A DNA stretch of 64,000 nucleotides from Cristatella mucedo. Lineage: Eukaryota > Bryozoa > Phylactolaemata > Cristatellidae. Below, piece after piece: positions 38,801 to 53,800 of the stretch (positions are counted from its first letter, which is position 1; every line of letters starts with the position of its first letter). The position numbers and the translations under genes are program-made. The DNA is taken from the NCBI GenBank assembly GCA_009760855.2, contig WPIO01000118.1:122001-186000 (forward strand). The letters are read 5' to 3'. Under the pieces are notes generated by a model. That model searched no databases. It was not told the DNA's origin and saw only the letters and a program-made list of their open reading frames with translations.

Positions 38801-41800
38801 AAGGCTAAACTGCACGGCATGTTTATGGGGTGTTGGAATGGCAGCACCTTTAGTTGACCGCACTGACCTTGGCTTGTTTGCTCAAGCTCGCAGCGCTGCT
38901 TTTCGTAGTGTGCTAGCTCCTCTGCCGTGGGCTCTTCGGCTCGTCGCTGCTGCTGAAGGGCCTCGATGCGACAATCCAGCGCTCTAGCCACTGAAAAGAT
39001 GCAGGCAACTGAAGCTGCTTTGCTAGCCAATTGGTCAACAAACGAATCACAAGACACAGAAGCAACCAATCCATGTACCATTTGTCGATGCGATGAACAC
39101 ATGCCAATCAGTCAGAGTCAACTAGCACAGAGTTACCATCACCGAGCTTGGACCTTGAGAGACATGGTTTGAAGTCCGGATCAGGTGGCATCAATTGCCC
39201 CCAGGCAGTGACACTCAATGATGAACAAAAAAATTACATTAACCTCAGGTTATTGATCTATCTGCTCGGCACAGAGGGCACGGTGACACAGCATCTCATC
39301 TAGCGAAAACATGCAACATTTAATGCTTACGGCAACGTTGACTAAAAGAAAAGCAAGAAGTGCTGCAAGGCATGCAATATAAACAGTAGCGTGAGGGGGC
39401 TGCTGAGCAGCTGATATCCAGTACATGCTGAAACACGGTGATCCTTCGACAAAAGCCTAGTGCTGAAATGGTAACATCCTAAAAAAAACTATGACAAATT
39501 AGTGAGAGGGTAATATAGAACGAATTATGAACCTCTGCAAACGTGTGAGCAGCAGATTTCTCAACAAACTAAGACTAGTCGGCTCCATGATGCCATCACA
39601 AAATATTGAAATCAAACAGGTTAGAGAAGACAAGAATTTTCTGTGAGCCCAGTTAAAGATTAGCATGTATACAACCTGCAAAACAGGAAGCGATACTGAC
39701 TTTGCTAGACACTTCCACAGCCGAACTTTCGATACTAGCCCAAGATAATAATAATAATAATAATGTGCTTGATAAAGCGCCCTCAGAGAACTTAATCTCG
39801 TTCTAGGTGCTTTACATTTGCTGCAAAGGGAAATGCAATTGAATGGTAAGTAAAATCATGCTTGAAAAACAAACAAAATGAATAACATGGTTAAGGTGAC
39901 ATGCACAGGGTCAGCATGCAAATGTGGTTAGTGGCAGCATGCACAGTGTCAGCATGCATAAGCACGTGAAGGACAAATCACAGGGACCCACGAGATGCTG
40001 TCCTAAATAGGTGTGTTTTTAAGTTCCTTTTAAATGTGGTCAGGTCAGGGGATGTTCTGGCGCAGGTCGGGAGGGAGTTCCGGGCTTTGGGAGCATACGA
40101 GCTAAATGCACGGTCTCCAAAGGATTTGAGGTTTGTACACGGTATTTCTAGACTGTTGGATTCCGAAAAGCGGGTGGTACGATGCTTGGCCTGATGGAGA
40201 AGTATGTCGGAGAGATAGGCTGGAGCCAATGAATGAAGGGAACTAAAAGTGAGCGACAAAACCTTGAAGTCAATCTGTTGCTTGACAGGTAGCCAGTGCA
40301 GGTCGGCGAGAAGTGGAGTAATGTGGCAACTGCGACGCTCACGACAGACAAGCCTAGCTGCAGAGTTTTGCACCAGTTTCAATCGCCTGATCGCACAAAC
40401 TGGTAGGCCAGTAAGCAGTGAGTTGCAGAAGTCGAAACGAGATGTCACGAATGCATGGACCAACTTGGACGTGGTATCCTTATCTAAACAAGCAAATGTA
40501 AAGCGCCTAGAAAGAGATTAAGCTCTCTGAGGGCGCTTTATCAAATGCATTATTATTATTATTAAGCCCGAATTTTAGCAATGTTATGAAGCTGAAAATA
40601 GGCAGATTTGATTGTGGAGCTGATATGGTCGTCTAACAAGATGTCGCTTTGGAATATGACACCTAGATTTCGAGCTGATGCAACTGGAGATATGCTGGCA
40701 GAGCCAATTTTGAGAGACAGCCTTTTCAATCACTGAATCACACTGGATTTGCCCATAACTAGTAAGTTAGTTTTGTCATCGTTTAGTTTTAGAAAATTTG
40801 CTGCCATCCATGTGCAGATGTCATCAATGCATGCAGCAAGTGAGTTGAGAGAATTTGAGGTGCTCGAAGGCTGGGAGGGATCAAAGCAAAGGTACAACTG
40901 ACTGTCGTCTGCATAGAAGTGAAAGCCTAGATTGTGCTTGGCAATCACATCAGCAAGAGGGAGAGTATAAACCGTGAAAAGAACCGGACCTAGCACAGAG
41001 CCCCGAGGTACTCCATATTTCAGAGGTACTTCAGATGATCTTTGTTCATTCACGTCAATACTCTGGAGTCTCCCACTGAGATAGGACCTGAACCACTGCA
41101 GAGCAGTGCCAGTGATGCCCAGGCGAGATGAGAGGCGCTCTAGAAGTACTTTGTGATCGATGGTGTCAAAAGCTGCCGAAAAGATCGAGAAAAACAAGCA
41201 GAGACACTCTACCCATGTCTGCATTCCTAAGTAGGTCGTTGTATACCCTAAGCAATGCTGACTCTGTGGAGTGATTAGCTCTCAAGCCAGACTGGAACTT
41301 ACTAGCAAGGTGTGAGGTTGCGATATATGAGTTCAGCTGGTCTGCCACGACCCGTTCCAGTGTCTTTGATAGGAATGGTAGAAGGGAGACTGGGTGGTAG
41401 TTGCTCAAGCTCTCTTGGTCTAGTGTTGCTTTCTTTAGAGAGCCTACCACGGTGGCTGGCTAGAGACCTTACTAGCTCCCTTCTTCTGTCTAGACTGAAC
41501 GATATAATTCCATTTGTCCGAGACACATAAAAAAAGCCGTAGGCCACTTCAGCTGATGATGATATACATAATACGGCTGCACGATTGTTCAAAAAATCCA
41601 GGTGATTCAGCCACGTGTCTTCTTTTCTAGAAGAGCTGTGATGGATCCAGGTTGATCAACAAATACTGGGCAAAATACTTACCCTGACTCACAAGGCCTG
41701 CTATGGCTTGGCTTCCTCATACCTAGCTAAACTGCTACACCAGTTTCAGCCTCCTCGTGCCCTCAGGTCCTATGGGCAATACATTAGGCATTCCATTCCT

Positions 41801-44800
41801 CTGCTTAATGACGTTGGCGACAGAAGCTGTTACCTGAAGGTCCTAGACTGTGAAAATCACTTCCACAATTCTTACTCAACGACACCTACTTCTGCTACCG
41901 ACTCAGGCACATCCTTTCTAGCTGTCCTGCTGCTACTTTAATGCGACTCACTTTCTTGACTTTCCTCCTGACTCAGCTATGCTCCTCCCTTTATCTCTGC
42001 TATGTGAGATGAAGTATCTAGGTTATCGTATGCACACTAAAAGCCTCTTATGGCCTTTACCATCTTAACGAGATCTTAAATGGGGGTTGTCGAGCAACCC
42101 ATCTCTTCTCTTTAAGTACTCCAGACTGGACAGCTTGCTATTCTTGAGTGCCATGATGGGGAAGGGGAGATCAGGTGGAAATAAGCATGTGAAAACCTTG
42201 ACCTTGGGTTGGTGGGAGCTGGGAGCACTCACCAAGTGACAGCTGAAATGCGAAAGTAGGGCAAGTTAGTAGAGCTTTTTGACCCAGGGTTGTATAACTT
42301 GCTATGCACCACTTTCTCTGACAACTCTGGCACAGAGCAACTCCGGCACAGTAGCAATATAACTGGTACAGAAGTAAAACATTCTATACCCACATTTTTG
42401 GTTGTATCTTGATTTTGTTTTTAATGCAACTAGAGGAATAGGCTCCAACACCCCTATCCAAGGTTGCTTGACTTGCCCAGAGTAGCCGGTCTTTGGATTG
42501 GGGGGTGGGCTTGAAGTGGTATAGCTTGCTGCCCAACACATGCCTTCTTGGTCAGTCTCGGGAGAGCCAACTCCAGCTGTTCTGTCTGCCTTTAGTCCAA
42601 CTGAACAGCAACGCTTTCATGTCATTGTAACAGAGCAAACACATTCGCCAAACCCCAGTGCATGAAAAACCCACCGGCACAAGCAACATCACAAACCAGT
42701 AAGCAGCAATGCAAAAATTCCACAACAGTTCGAAGCTCAAAAAAGGAAGCACTGCATAGCAAGCAATGGCGACTTACACTGCTGACCTTCATCCAACTTC
42801 TCAGACATTTTCCTAATGCCGTCCTGGATTTCTGCCGACGCTGCATCTAGCAGGCCAGCAGATTCCTGAATGCAATCAAATCATCATAAGCTTATAACCT
42901 GGAGTCCGGGTGAATGCGATTATTTAGACTCTATTGCACACACTTGGGCAACATCGACTTAACGATCATGCCCTGAACTCAAACGAATCGTAAAGAACAG
43001 CATACTAAAAACATACTTTAACCAGCAATTGCCCTCAGCTGCCAACAACTATGAAATAATAGGACATCACCCAATCATTGCTTTTTACTCGATTATTTTA
43101 TCTGGTGGCCTACAATAATCGTAGGTGAGTAGACAGATGCATAAGAAAAGATACTACTGGTTAATTCTGGCACTCTAGTTTCGAATACCTTTTGCTGCTA
43201 CATTTTTGCAGCATACAACATTTATAAAGTGCCTAGAAAGAGATTAAGTTCTCTGAGGGTGCGATTAAATATATTATCATCATTTAAAACTTTCTTTCTG
43301 CTACTGCGATGCTATGTAAATTCTTGACCACGAGCCACGCAGATCAACCGCTCAAGTTGCGAGTGCATATTGAAAAAATTCCAGTGTGACAAACGACGAC
43401 TCAGCATAGCTTATTGAGCTACAAAAATATGCATACATTCTACATAACCAGCAGCAATCGTCTACATAGAAAATGCTTAGCACCTGTGTGAACCATATTA
43501 AGCTCGCCTTAAGGCTCATGTCTAATTGTATCCACCTGATACAAATCATAATGGCATAATAATAATAATAATAATGCACTTGATTAAGCGCCCTCAGAGA
43601 ACTCAATCTCTTTCTAGGCGCTTCACATTTGTAATAGCAGCTGCTCTACACAATTAAATCAATCATCAATGTACTGGCCTTGGGCTCGGCTGCATTAGGC
43701 TGCTGCAAGAACCGGCACATCAGCCACTGAACTCGGCATAAAGTAAAAATAAAAGGAAAGTAAAAGTGAAAAGCACAGGCAAGCTAATCCAACAGCCTTA
43801 TTTTTATATTCAGCAGAAAGCCTTTGTAGCTATCATTCTGCTTGCAGCAGGCCATACAGGATTTCTGCTGAAAGACTAGAGAATCCAATGCTTGGATCGA
43901 TAATTCAAGCAATTTACCCCCAGGATAAGACTCGGGTGTAAAGAATGATAACACATTAACCTGGGCGAAACGGCTAACTAGATCAACTGCTACACCAGTC
44001 GGCTGACACCTCAACGGCAAGCGCCACAGCATGTCAGAAGGTCTAGGTGATTGCTAACTGCGCTTTCTCTGACATGTAGCACCACGTAAGCCGAGAGCCA
44101 CAAGTGGCGATCGGCCAGAACTTCTAAAAAAACACAATCCAATCACATGTGCTTTAAGCTAGGCCCTGGGTCCCAGAAAAGCAACACAACGAGCAGTGCC
44201 TACAGCAAGGAACAGCATGCCACAAGATGTCTCAGGGGGTTTCGACAGCTAGCATAGCATTGTTATATCTGCAATCGTATCTTCCCGAGTCGTCAATTAC
44301 CACTGTTTCTTTCACGGCCCGATACTCTTTTACCTATGGTAATGAAGATGAGGCTTCTGAATGCTGAGCTAAACATCCATAAGGAGTCCCGTATTCAGGC
44401 TCAGTGGAGGGGCCAAATTTGAAGGCCAAGTTGGCCTCAAAAATCTGCCTGAGGCTTGGCTTAGGATAACCGCCCCCACAAACTTTGCGGCCCTCCTCGC
44501 CGGCCCGTGTACCGTGACGGGTCTCGGCTCCAGCAGACCACCAGACCTGCGTCAGGAAAGCGCAGCAATGGCCTCCGTCGATGAGGGCATCGTAACAGCA
44601 ATCCAACAGTCGTTGCTGGCGCTGGTGGCACTCCACTGCAAATTTGCACGCTACGGCCAAAAATTGCCCCTCAGAAAATTCTAATTCAAGCCCCGGCAGA
44701 CCCGAGCAAATTTGGCAGGGCTTAGTTAGGGTGTGCCTTAATTTAGGACTCATTACGAATGGCCAGGCAGATACCTAGCTTGATAGCTGTGAGTGTGTGG

Positions 44801-47800
44801 ACAAGATAAAAAAAAAAGAAAGGTGGAGTAAAGGCAAGATAATCATGGCATCTCGTAGGCAATTTTTGAAATTTGCCAAAGATGCATAAGCAGAACAGGT
44901 TACTGGGCCTTTGGCCCAGAGGTGAGATTCTCACACTTTGCGACCAGGTCGTGAGTCTGAATTTCACTGAAGGCAACTCTTTATTACCCACTGCAAGCTG
45001 GACGAAAGCCTCTAAGGCTCTTTACCTGCTAAACAAATGAAGCTGGTTGATTAGATGATCTTTAATTTATAGATGCAGTGCCACAGGCCATACTGTGTGG
45101 CAAACAAGACACAAATGTGCACACGGATAGGCGAGAGGGAGGTGACAGATAACAGCGACTAAAATAACTACAATAATCAAACAATCATATCTACCCCAAG
45201 AGAACCAAATCCCTTTCTAGGCATTTTACAAAAATATGCGACAAAAAAACACTGGGAATTGATTATTCACAACGCACACAGATTCTGAACAAACAAGGCA
45301 TACACAAAGGACGATTCACTCAGACCTAGCTAAGGTGGTGTGGATCCGGTCGGTTTTTAGCTTTTAATTGAATGTCGTCAAATCAGAAACTGACGTTATT
45401 TTCATTATAAGGCTGATCATGACAACCCAAATAGCACGGTGTGGTCGTGAAAGTAAGGGCCTCAAAACAGCCGGATATGACTAGCAAGAAAATAGGTAAT
45501 GACAACAGTATCCGTGATTCCGATGATGGTTTGACGATCGATGAGACAGAAGCTATGGCAGGCACTTTTTCCCATACACAGATCAGATACGTTATTTTAG
45601 ACACATGTTCTGACAGCCTGCATGCTCAAAGGGTGTTGACACTGGAGTCCAGTACACAACAACAACAAAGAAGAATCCCCCGAGAGATACCTTGGTGCGA
45701 CATTAGGGAGACCCGATTTAATAATGGCAATAAATAAAGACAGAGAGTGTTAGTGGCATGAAGTTCACACAAAATACAAAGACATGTACGTCTATGTTGC
45801 AGCCATAAAGACATGCAAGGAGGCAGGAAAAACTGAAGAGTGCTCGATAACAGTACATGCGACAGGTGTCGTTAGAGCATTAGGGTAATTGCCATCGCAA
45901 GGATGAAGAGAGACAGTTCTGGTGTTCAAGGCAGGAACTGTCATAAAAATATTACACAAGGCTGACTTACCATCCAGCAGTCACCGACATTTCCCAGGCA
46001 CTTTGAAAACCATTCTTCGTATTTAGCCTCGAGCACTGCATCAAGCCGATCTTGGTGCAGCCGGAATTCATCCTTCAACTTCAGCAGCTAAGGTAGCACC
46101 AAAAAAACATAACGCTCGGAATTCAAGAAATTCCATTCAAGAAAGCATCATTCGTACATGCAGAACCGGCAGCCATCCCAGTAACAGACTGCATGGCCAT
46201 TTGGCTATTTATGCAACCGTCTCAGCATACAAGCATCTACAAATGCCATACTGAATTATGCACAAGTAAGCACATGCAAAGTAAGTATACACTAACAAAA
46301 ACGAAGAGCTCTCTAGGACTCACAGAAAGCCAAACAAACAAGATTCGCCTTTAGCTGAGATGCGAATGATAAAAAGACAATACGGGCAGTAACAGAGGTC
46401 GGAAGCAAGTTCCAAACTTTTGGGGCATAAGACTGAAAGCCTGATCACCAAAATATTTCAATTTGGTTATACGAACGGCAAGACGACTGGAAGCCAAGTG
46501 GCAGGTGGTGGAAGAGCATTTGAGCAAGAGGCTTCGATAGGTTGGTTGGTGCAAGCGAGTAAAGCAACCCGTAAGTCAGACTAAGGATCTTGAAGACAAC
46601 TTGATGCATGATGCACGTGTAGCTCAGACTGAAGTGGTGCGATGTGGCAGCTATGCTGTTGATGACACACCAGACGAGCTGCTGAGTTCTCCACCAATTG
46701 CAGTTAATTAAGAAAGAGCACATGCCAGGAGTTCCGAATAAAGGAGTTTGCAGTGATCCCTAAACAATGTCAAAAAACGTGAACTAGTTTGGCTGAGGCT
46801 ATATGAACATATCTAGAGAACGAGGTCTTCCAACTTAAGGGCGACATTAGGCTTAACCATAACTATTAAGTTGGTCTTATCATCATTAAGCTCCAAAACG
46901 TTATAGGCCATCCTAGAGCATAAGCCATCGTTGGATGATGCAAGGGAATTAAGTCAATTGGATTAGGAGCGATGCTCAGAAAGGTAAAGAAATAGGTTGA
47001 GCTGAATGTCATCGGCATAGAAATTAAATCCAACATTGAGTTTAGCCATGACATTGGCCAGAGGGATATTATAGACAGTAGACCGAATCCTGGCGTATCT
47101 CATATTTGAAGGGGCTACCCTGACTACCGACAGCCATTTACATCTACACTCTGGGTCTTAGCCCAGGGATAAGGTGATTGCTCTTCACGACCCAGGTCGT
47201 TAGTTCGAGCACTTCAACAGACCATCCTTGATTGCCCATTGGGAGTCGTAGTGATAGCTATTAAGGTTCTTTTGCCACTGGATCAATGAGGCTGTTGAAT
47301 CAGCCAATCTTGAGCTTTTAACTTTAACTCGGACATCACTGATTGAGGTAGGTCGCAACCTAGTTTATCACTGTGCCAATCACACCTCAATGAGTTCGAG
47401 AGGTTCTCCAAAAGGGTCTGGAGTTAAATTGTAAAAAATGCTGTCGAAAGATCTACTAGGAGAGCTAGCAGAGAGACCTTATCAGCATTGTTCAGAAGTT
47501 CATTGCAAACTAAAAGCAAGGCAGCTTCTGTGGAATGCTTAGCTCTAAATCCCAATTGTGTCTTGCTTGCAAGTTCTCGACCACTACTCATTTAAGTGTC
47601 TTGAATAAGAATTGTGGAAGGAAGACTAGATTTGGGGAAGGGAGACACGATGAAAGTTATTCATGTTCACCTAATAATAATAACAATATTTGATTAAGCA
47701 CCCTCAGATAACTCAATCTCTTTCTAGGCACTTTATAATTGCTGCAAAGGAAGCACGATCGAATAGTTAGTGGTAGCATGCTCAATAAACAACAAGAATA

Positions 47801-50800
47801 ACATGGTTAGGGGTGACATGCACAGGGTCAGCATGCAAGTTTCGTAAGTGGCAGCATGAAGCAGTATCAGCACGAATTAGTACATAAAGGACGAATCACA
47901 GGGATCCACTAAATGCTTTCATAACTAGATGCGTTTTAATTTCTTTTTAAATGTGGACAAGTCAGGAGATGCCGTGACACAGGTCGGGAGTGAGTTCCAG
48001 GCTTTGGGAGCATATGAACAAAAGGCACGGTCTCAAAAGGATTTGATCAAGATAGATTAGGTTTTTTTGACTACAGCTGTTATCAGAGGGCCAGGGACTT
48101 GACCAGTAATGCAGCACATATTTAGAATGTTTGTTACGGTGTACAGCAAAAGGCCTATGCACTTTATAAGAACTGTCAGGACAGGGTCTAGAGGACCTGC
48201 TGTCTTTTTTTTTTTTAGCCGGGGAGACTTAAGCGAGCTCAACAGAAATAGGCATGAAGGAGAAAGGAAGAACAGCGGCAATGGATCGTTGCAGTTCGGC
48301 AGAGAGGTCTGAGGGGATGGAGTCTCTTATCCGTTGTATCTTACCCATGAACATTCAGACTTGTTTGGGTGCTGCTTAATATTCATTTGAATCTCTGGAT
48401 CTCTGTCCAGCTGGTGATAAGTAGCCGGTGGTAGTGGTAATTTTTCACCAGTCTCGGTTATTGCACTACGAATCACCATCTTCTCATTCTGGATGATTTC
48501 AATATATATTTTGATAACCCATCTGACCCGATGGGCTCCAAAAAGCTCACACTGTCAGAGTTTGTATGGCTCGATGCTCATGCCCAAGCCCACAAGAAAT
48601 ATAAAAGGCCACACCCTTGATCAAATTTTCTCCCACAATTGTACCCTACCGACCCCTATGATCTCCCTTTCCGAAAATTTGATCATATGCAGATTCCATT
48701 CTCCGTGGAACGTTTTTCTGTTTCGGCATACAAATCGCATGTCAGTAAGAAAAACCTTAAGTATCTAGACACTAATGCTGTCTTCAGCAAACTCTATCCT
48801 TCCGCTTGACGTTCATTCCAACCTTCTGTCCGTGATGTAATGCTACAGCACCATGCTTTATGACGTCATCTTTAACTTTGCACCTAATAACACATTTGTA
48901 TAACACCTTCAAAGAATCAAATCTCGGTCTAGGCACTTTACAAGATACAGTTAAGCAAGCATGACCAAATGATGAAGGGTACACATTTTCTATATCATCG
49001 AGCATAACATTGTTAGATGTGACATGCACAGGGTCAACATGTAGATATGACTAGTAGCAACAGGCACAGTGTCAGCACACGTAAGCACACAATGGACAAA
49101 TAAAAGGACTGACTAGATGCTGAAATAAACAGGCATGCCTTCAGCTTCTTTTTGAATGTCGTCATGTCAGGGAATGTCGTGACGTCAGTCGGTAGAGAGT
49201 TCCAGGCTTAGGAGAATATGAGCTAAAGCTGTGGTCTCCAAAGATTTTGAGATTAGTACAGGGTATAGCTAAACGCTTTGAGTCACAACAGTGAGTTGCA
49301 CTACCCTTGGCCTTCTGGGAGTGTAGTTCTAATAGGTAAGCTAGAGCCAGAGAATAAAGCTACCTAAAAGTAAGTGACAGAACCTTAAAGTCGATACGCT
49401 GCTTGATTGGAAGCCAGTGCAGGTCAACTAAAAGTGGTGTGATGTGGCAACAGGAATGGTCACAATAGACCAGCCTACCTGCAGAGTTTTTCAATAACTT
49501 TAAGCATCTGATTGCACATGCCGACAGACCAGAAAACAGTGAGATACAGAAGTCGAGACATGATGTTACAAATGCATGGACCGATTTGGATGTAGTATCC
49601 TTGCCTAACCAATCCAAATTTGAGCAATGCTAAGCAGCTGAAAGTAGGAAGATTATAATGTGGAGCCGATGTGGTCATCTAGTGAAATGTTGCTTCGGAA
49701 TACGTCACTTATATAACGTGCAGAAGTAACAGGAGATATGGTGGCGGAGCCGAATCTGAGAGATAATCTTTCCAGTTTCTGAGTCACACTTGGTTTGCCC
49801 ATAACTAGTCAGTAGGTCTAATCGTCATTTAATTTGAGGAAGTTTGAAGTGTGGGGAATTCGACATGCTGGAGGGCTGGGAGGATCACAGCAAACGTATA
49901 ACTGGGTGCCATCTGCATAGAAGTGAAAGCCTCGATTGTGCATGGCGTTCACATCGGCAATGATGGCACACTAGGTAAGGCGGTTGCTTTCACGACCTCG
50001 GTCCCGAGGTCGTGGGCTCGATTCCTGAGGTGGGAGATCCTTTATCGCCACTGCAAGCGGTGGTGATAGCCGTAAAGGCTTTTCTGTCGCTATACAAAAG
50101 AGGCTGTTTAATCAGCTAGTATATAAAGAGGTAGAGTATAAACTGTGAAAAGCAGCAGACCGATCACAAGAGCCCTGAGGTACCCTGTGCTTCAGTGGTT
50201 CTTCGGAGACCTTTGTCCATTCACATTAATACTCTGGGGCCTCACACTGAGATAGGATCCGAACCATGGCAGTGCAGTGCCAGTGATGCCCAGGCGAGAT
50301 GAGATACACAAAAAACTTTGTGATCGATTGTATCAAACGCTGCTGATAGATCAAGCAAAACAAACAGAGAACTCTAGTCAAGTCTGCATTCCTGAGAACG
50401 TCGTTATAGACTCTGAAAATGCTGACTTGCTGACTCGGCGAAGTGATTAGCTCTAAATCCAGACTGAAACTTAATAGCTAGGTTTGAGGTTTCAATATAA
50501 GAACTCAGCTGGTCTGCCACAAGTCGTTCTAGTGTCTTTGATAAGAAACGGTAGAAGGGAGTCTGGCCAGAAGCTGCTAAGGTTCTCTTGGTCTAGTGTG
50601 GCTTTTTTAATAAGTGGCCTGACAACAGCCTTTTTGAAAGGTATAGGTACATGACCTGAGGCAAAGGGCATATTAATTATGTTAGTAATACATGGCAGCA
50701 GCCGATCTATGCGTTGTAGAAGCAGGACAATAGGAATAGGCTCTAGAGGACTAGTAGTCTTCCTTAACTAGGAGATAATCTTCCGGATAAGGTCACTCGT

Positions 50801-53800
50801 GGCCTCCTTGAATGTAGACATTGAGGTAGTGCATGGAATTGAGGGACATGAGTCCTGTGTTGGTGTTATTCAGGGACAGGAGTCCAGAGGGGATGCTGCC
50901 ACCCTAGGGATGGACTGTCTCATCTTGTCTATCTCGTTGACAAAGAACCTAGAGAAGCGATCAGCAAGATCACTACAAGGATCACTAGGTAAAGAACTAA
51001 CCGGGGAGCAATTAAGTACATGGTTGATAGTGGACATTAGCATTTTTTGGATTGTGCATCTGTGATTCAACAAATTCTGTACTAGGTAGACATGTTCATT
51101 GCTAAGATCAATTAGTAAGATCCACAGAAGCTTTCGAAGCCTGACGATGGACAATCAGTCCTAATCTTTTTTATGCTTTCTCACGCTTGATTGATTTAGA
51201 CTTAGTAAACCTAGCTAGTTTAATGTCTTCGGTAAACCACAGGCTATTTGAGGGAGGGCATACATTGCGCTTAATCAGAGGTGCAAACTCGTTAAGCACA
51301 ACAGCAAGTGTTTGTAGGATTTATTTTAGGCAGATCATCTACACTTTTATAACCAACTATTCACTACTGTTATTTAATCTGTGGAATAACATGCATACAC
51401 CAGGTGCAAAATTAGGCAGCAATGCATGTCTGCCGTGAATGTTGAAACTGCTACATTACACCACTTCTGACTGCCGTGCACTGGCTCCACATCAAGCAGC
51501 ATAGCGACTTGTAGGTTTTGTAACTCATGTTAGGTTTCTTCACTCTCTGGGTCCGGCCAACCTGTCAAAAAATACTTCGTAGCCATGCTACTGACCCAAG
51601 TCGTGTAGCGATGCCTCTAACTAAACTTAAGCCGTTGGAAAAAAGGTGCCTTTAGTTTACATTCTCCCACTGCCTGGAGATTTCCGCATGACGTCATGAG
51701 CACCCATGACAACGTTTAATAAGAAGATACAAACTCACCTACTCCTCACAGCATTTTCCCCATGGCTGTAAATTGTCCGCAGTGTGCTTATGAGTGTGCG
51801 TCGACACTGTTCCTTAAATAAATAACTAAGTGACAAGGTCTTTGGGTGAGTGATTAGACATTTTTATGGCACCCTAAAAGAACTATATTTCTTTCAAGGC
51901 ATTTTATACATGCTGAAAAGGAAGCATGTCAATTGGTTGAGCAATGGCACACCAAGGACAATTCATGCACACAGAGCAAATACTCTGAGAATCAGGTCAG
52001 TTTCTCGCGTCATTTAAAATGTTGTCAAGTCAGAGGACGTCGTGACGTCAGTCGGCAGTGAATTATATGCTTTGCGAGCAAACAGGCAAGTAACGGCTAC
52101 GTTTCCAAAGGATTTGAGAATGTTTAGAGGCACAGTTAAAAAGCTCAAGCCAGGAGAGTATGATGTCCAGGCTGATTAGGAAGTAGTTCGGATAGCTAGG
52201 AAGTTGCTCGGCTAGAGCAATAACATGAAGGTGTCTAGCAGTGAGCGACAAAACCTTGAAGTCGAGACACTGCTTAACGGGGAGCCGGCACAGATCGCTG
52301 AGATGTGGTGCAATATGGCAACATCAAGTGCTAAAAATCAGAAAGTGTACTAACAAAATGTACAATACAATTCAGCATTCAGCAGAACACGGACACTATG
52401 TTGGTCAACTAACCACGACAGGGTAGGATTCGCACCCTAAGCCGTAACGTTCACAGAAGGTATACTAAGAGTCGCGTGAAAACCGGTGCATGGTGGCTCC
52501 ACAGATTCAGTGCTACCAGAGCCAATACCTCGTCACCATCGGCAGCCACGACTTGCTGTACTAATGAGCCTGCCAGGCTACTGTGGTCGCCGGTCTCAAC
52601 AATACTCTGTCGAAGCTGGTTTTCAATGGTTGCCGTCTCGAGCTGCAAGCTGGCAAACCAGAAAATCACATAACCGGCCGTCAACAAGCAAATATGCATC
52701 TTAATAATAATAGTAATAATGCACTTGATAAAGCGCCCTCAGAGAACTCAATCTCTCTCTAGGCGCTTTACATTTGCAGCAAAGGGAAACACAATTGAAT
52801 GGTGAGTAAAATCAAGCTTGAAAAACAAACAAATTGAGTAACATGGTTAGGGGTGACATGCACAGGATCAGCATGCAAATGTGGTTAGTGGCAGCATGCA
52901 CAGTGTCAGTACGCATAAGCACATCAAGGACGAATCACAGGGACCCACTAAATTCTGTCCTAAATAGGTGTTTTTAAATTCCTTTTAAATGTGGTCAGGT
53001 CAGGGGATGTTCTGACACAGGTCGGGAGAGAGTTCCAGGCTTTGGGAGCATACGAACTAAATGCACGGTCTCCAAAGGATTTGAGGTTTGTATGGGGTAT
53101 TTGTAGACTGTTGGATTCCGAAAAGCGGGTGGTACGATGCTTGGCCTGATGGGGGAGTATATCTGAGAGATAGGCTGGAGCCAAGGAATGAAGTGACCTA
53201 AAAAGTGAGTGACAAAACCTTGAAGTCAATCCGTTGCTTGACTGGTAGCCAGTGCAGGTCGACGAGAAGTGGATTAATGTGGCAACTGCGACGCTCACGA
53301 CAGACAAGCCTAGCTGCCGAGTTTTGCACCAGCTGCAATCGCCTGATTGCACATGCCGGTAGGCCAGCGAGCAGTGAGTTGCAGAAGTCGAGACGGGATG
53401 TCACGAATGCATGGACCAACTTGGACGTGGTATCCTTATCTAAACAAGCCCGAATTTCAGCAATGTTATGTAGCTGAAAATAGGCAGATTTGATTGTGGA
53501 GCTGATATGGTCGTCTAACGAGAGGTCGCTTTGGAATATGACACCTAAATTTCGAGCTGATTCAACTGGAGATATGCTGGCAGAGCCAATTTTGAGCATC
53601 AGCCTTTCCAATTTGTGAATCACACTGGGTTTCCCCATAACTAGTAAGTTAGTTTTATCGTCATTTAGTTTTAGAAAATTTGCTGCCATCCATGTGCAGA
53701 TGTCATCAATACATGCAGCAAGTGAGTTGAGAGAATTTGAGGTGCTCGAAGGCTGGGAGGGATCAAAGCAAAGGTATAACTGAGTGTCATCTGCATAGAA

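Noticed and set aside
41302-41592. 96-codon minus frame overlapping the 5' end of a LINE A copy
   Set aside because: Out of frame with the LINE RT and extends past the element border; chance.
49960-50130. Functional tRNA gene
   Set aside because: A and B boxes are present, but the flanks cannot form a tRNA cloverleaf and the sequence recurs as a dispersed SINE.
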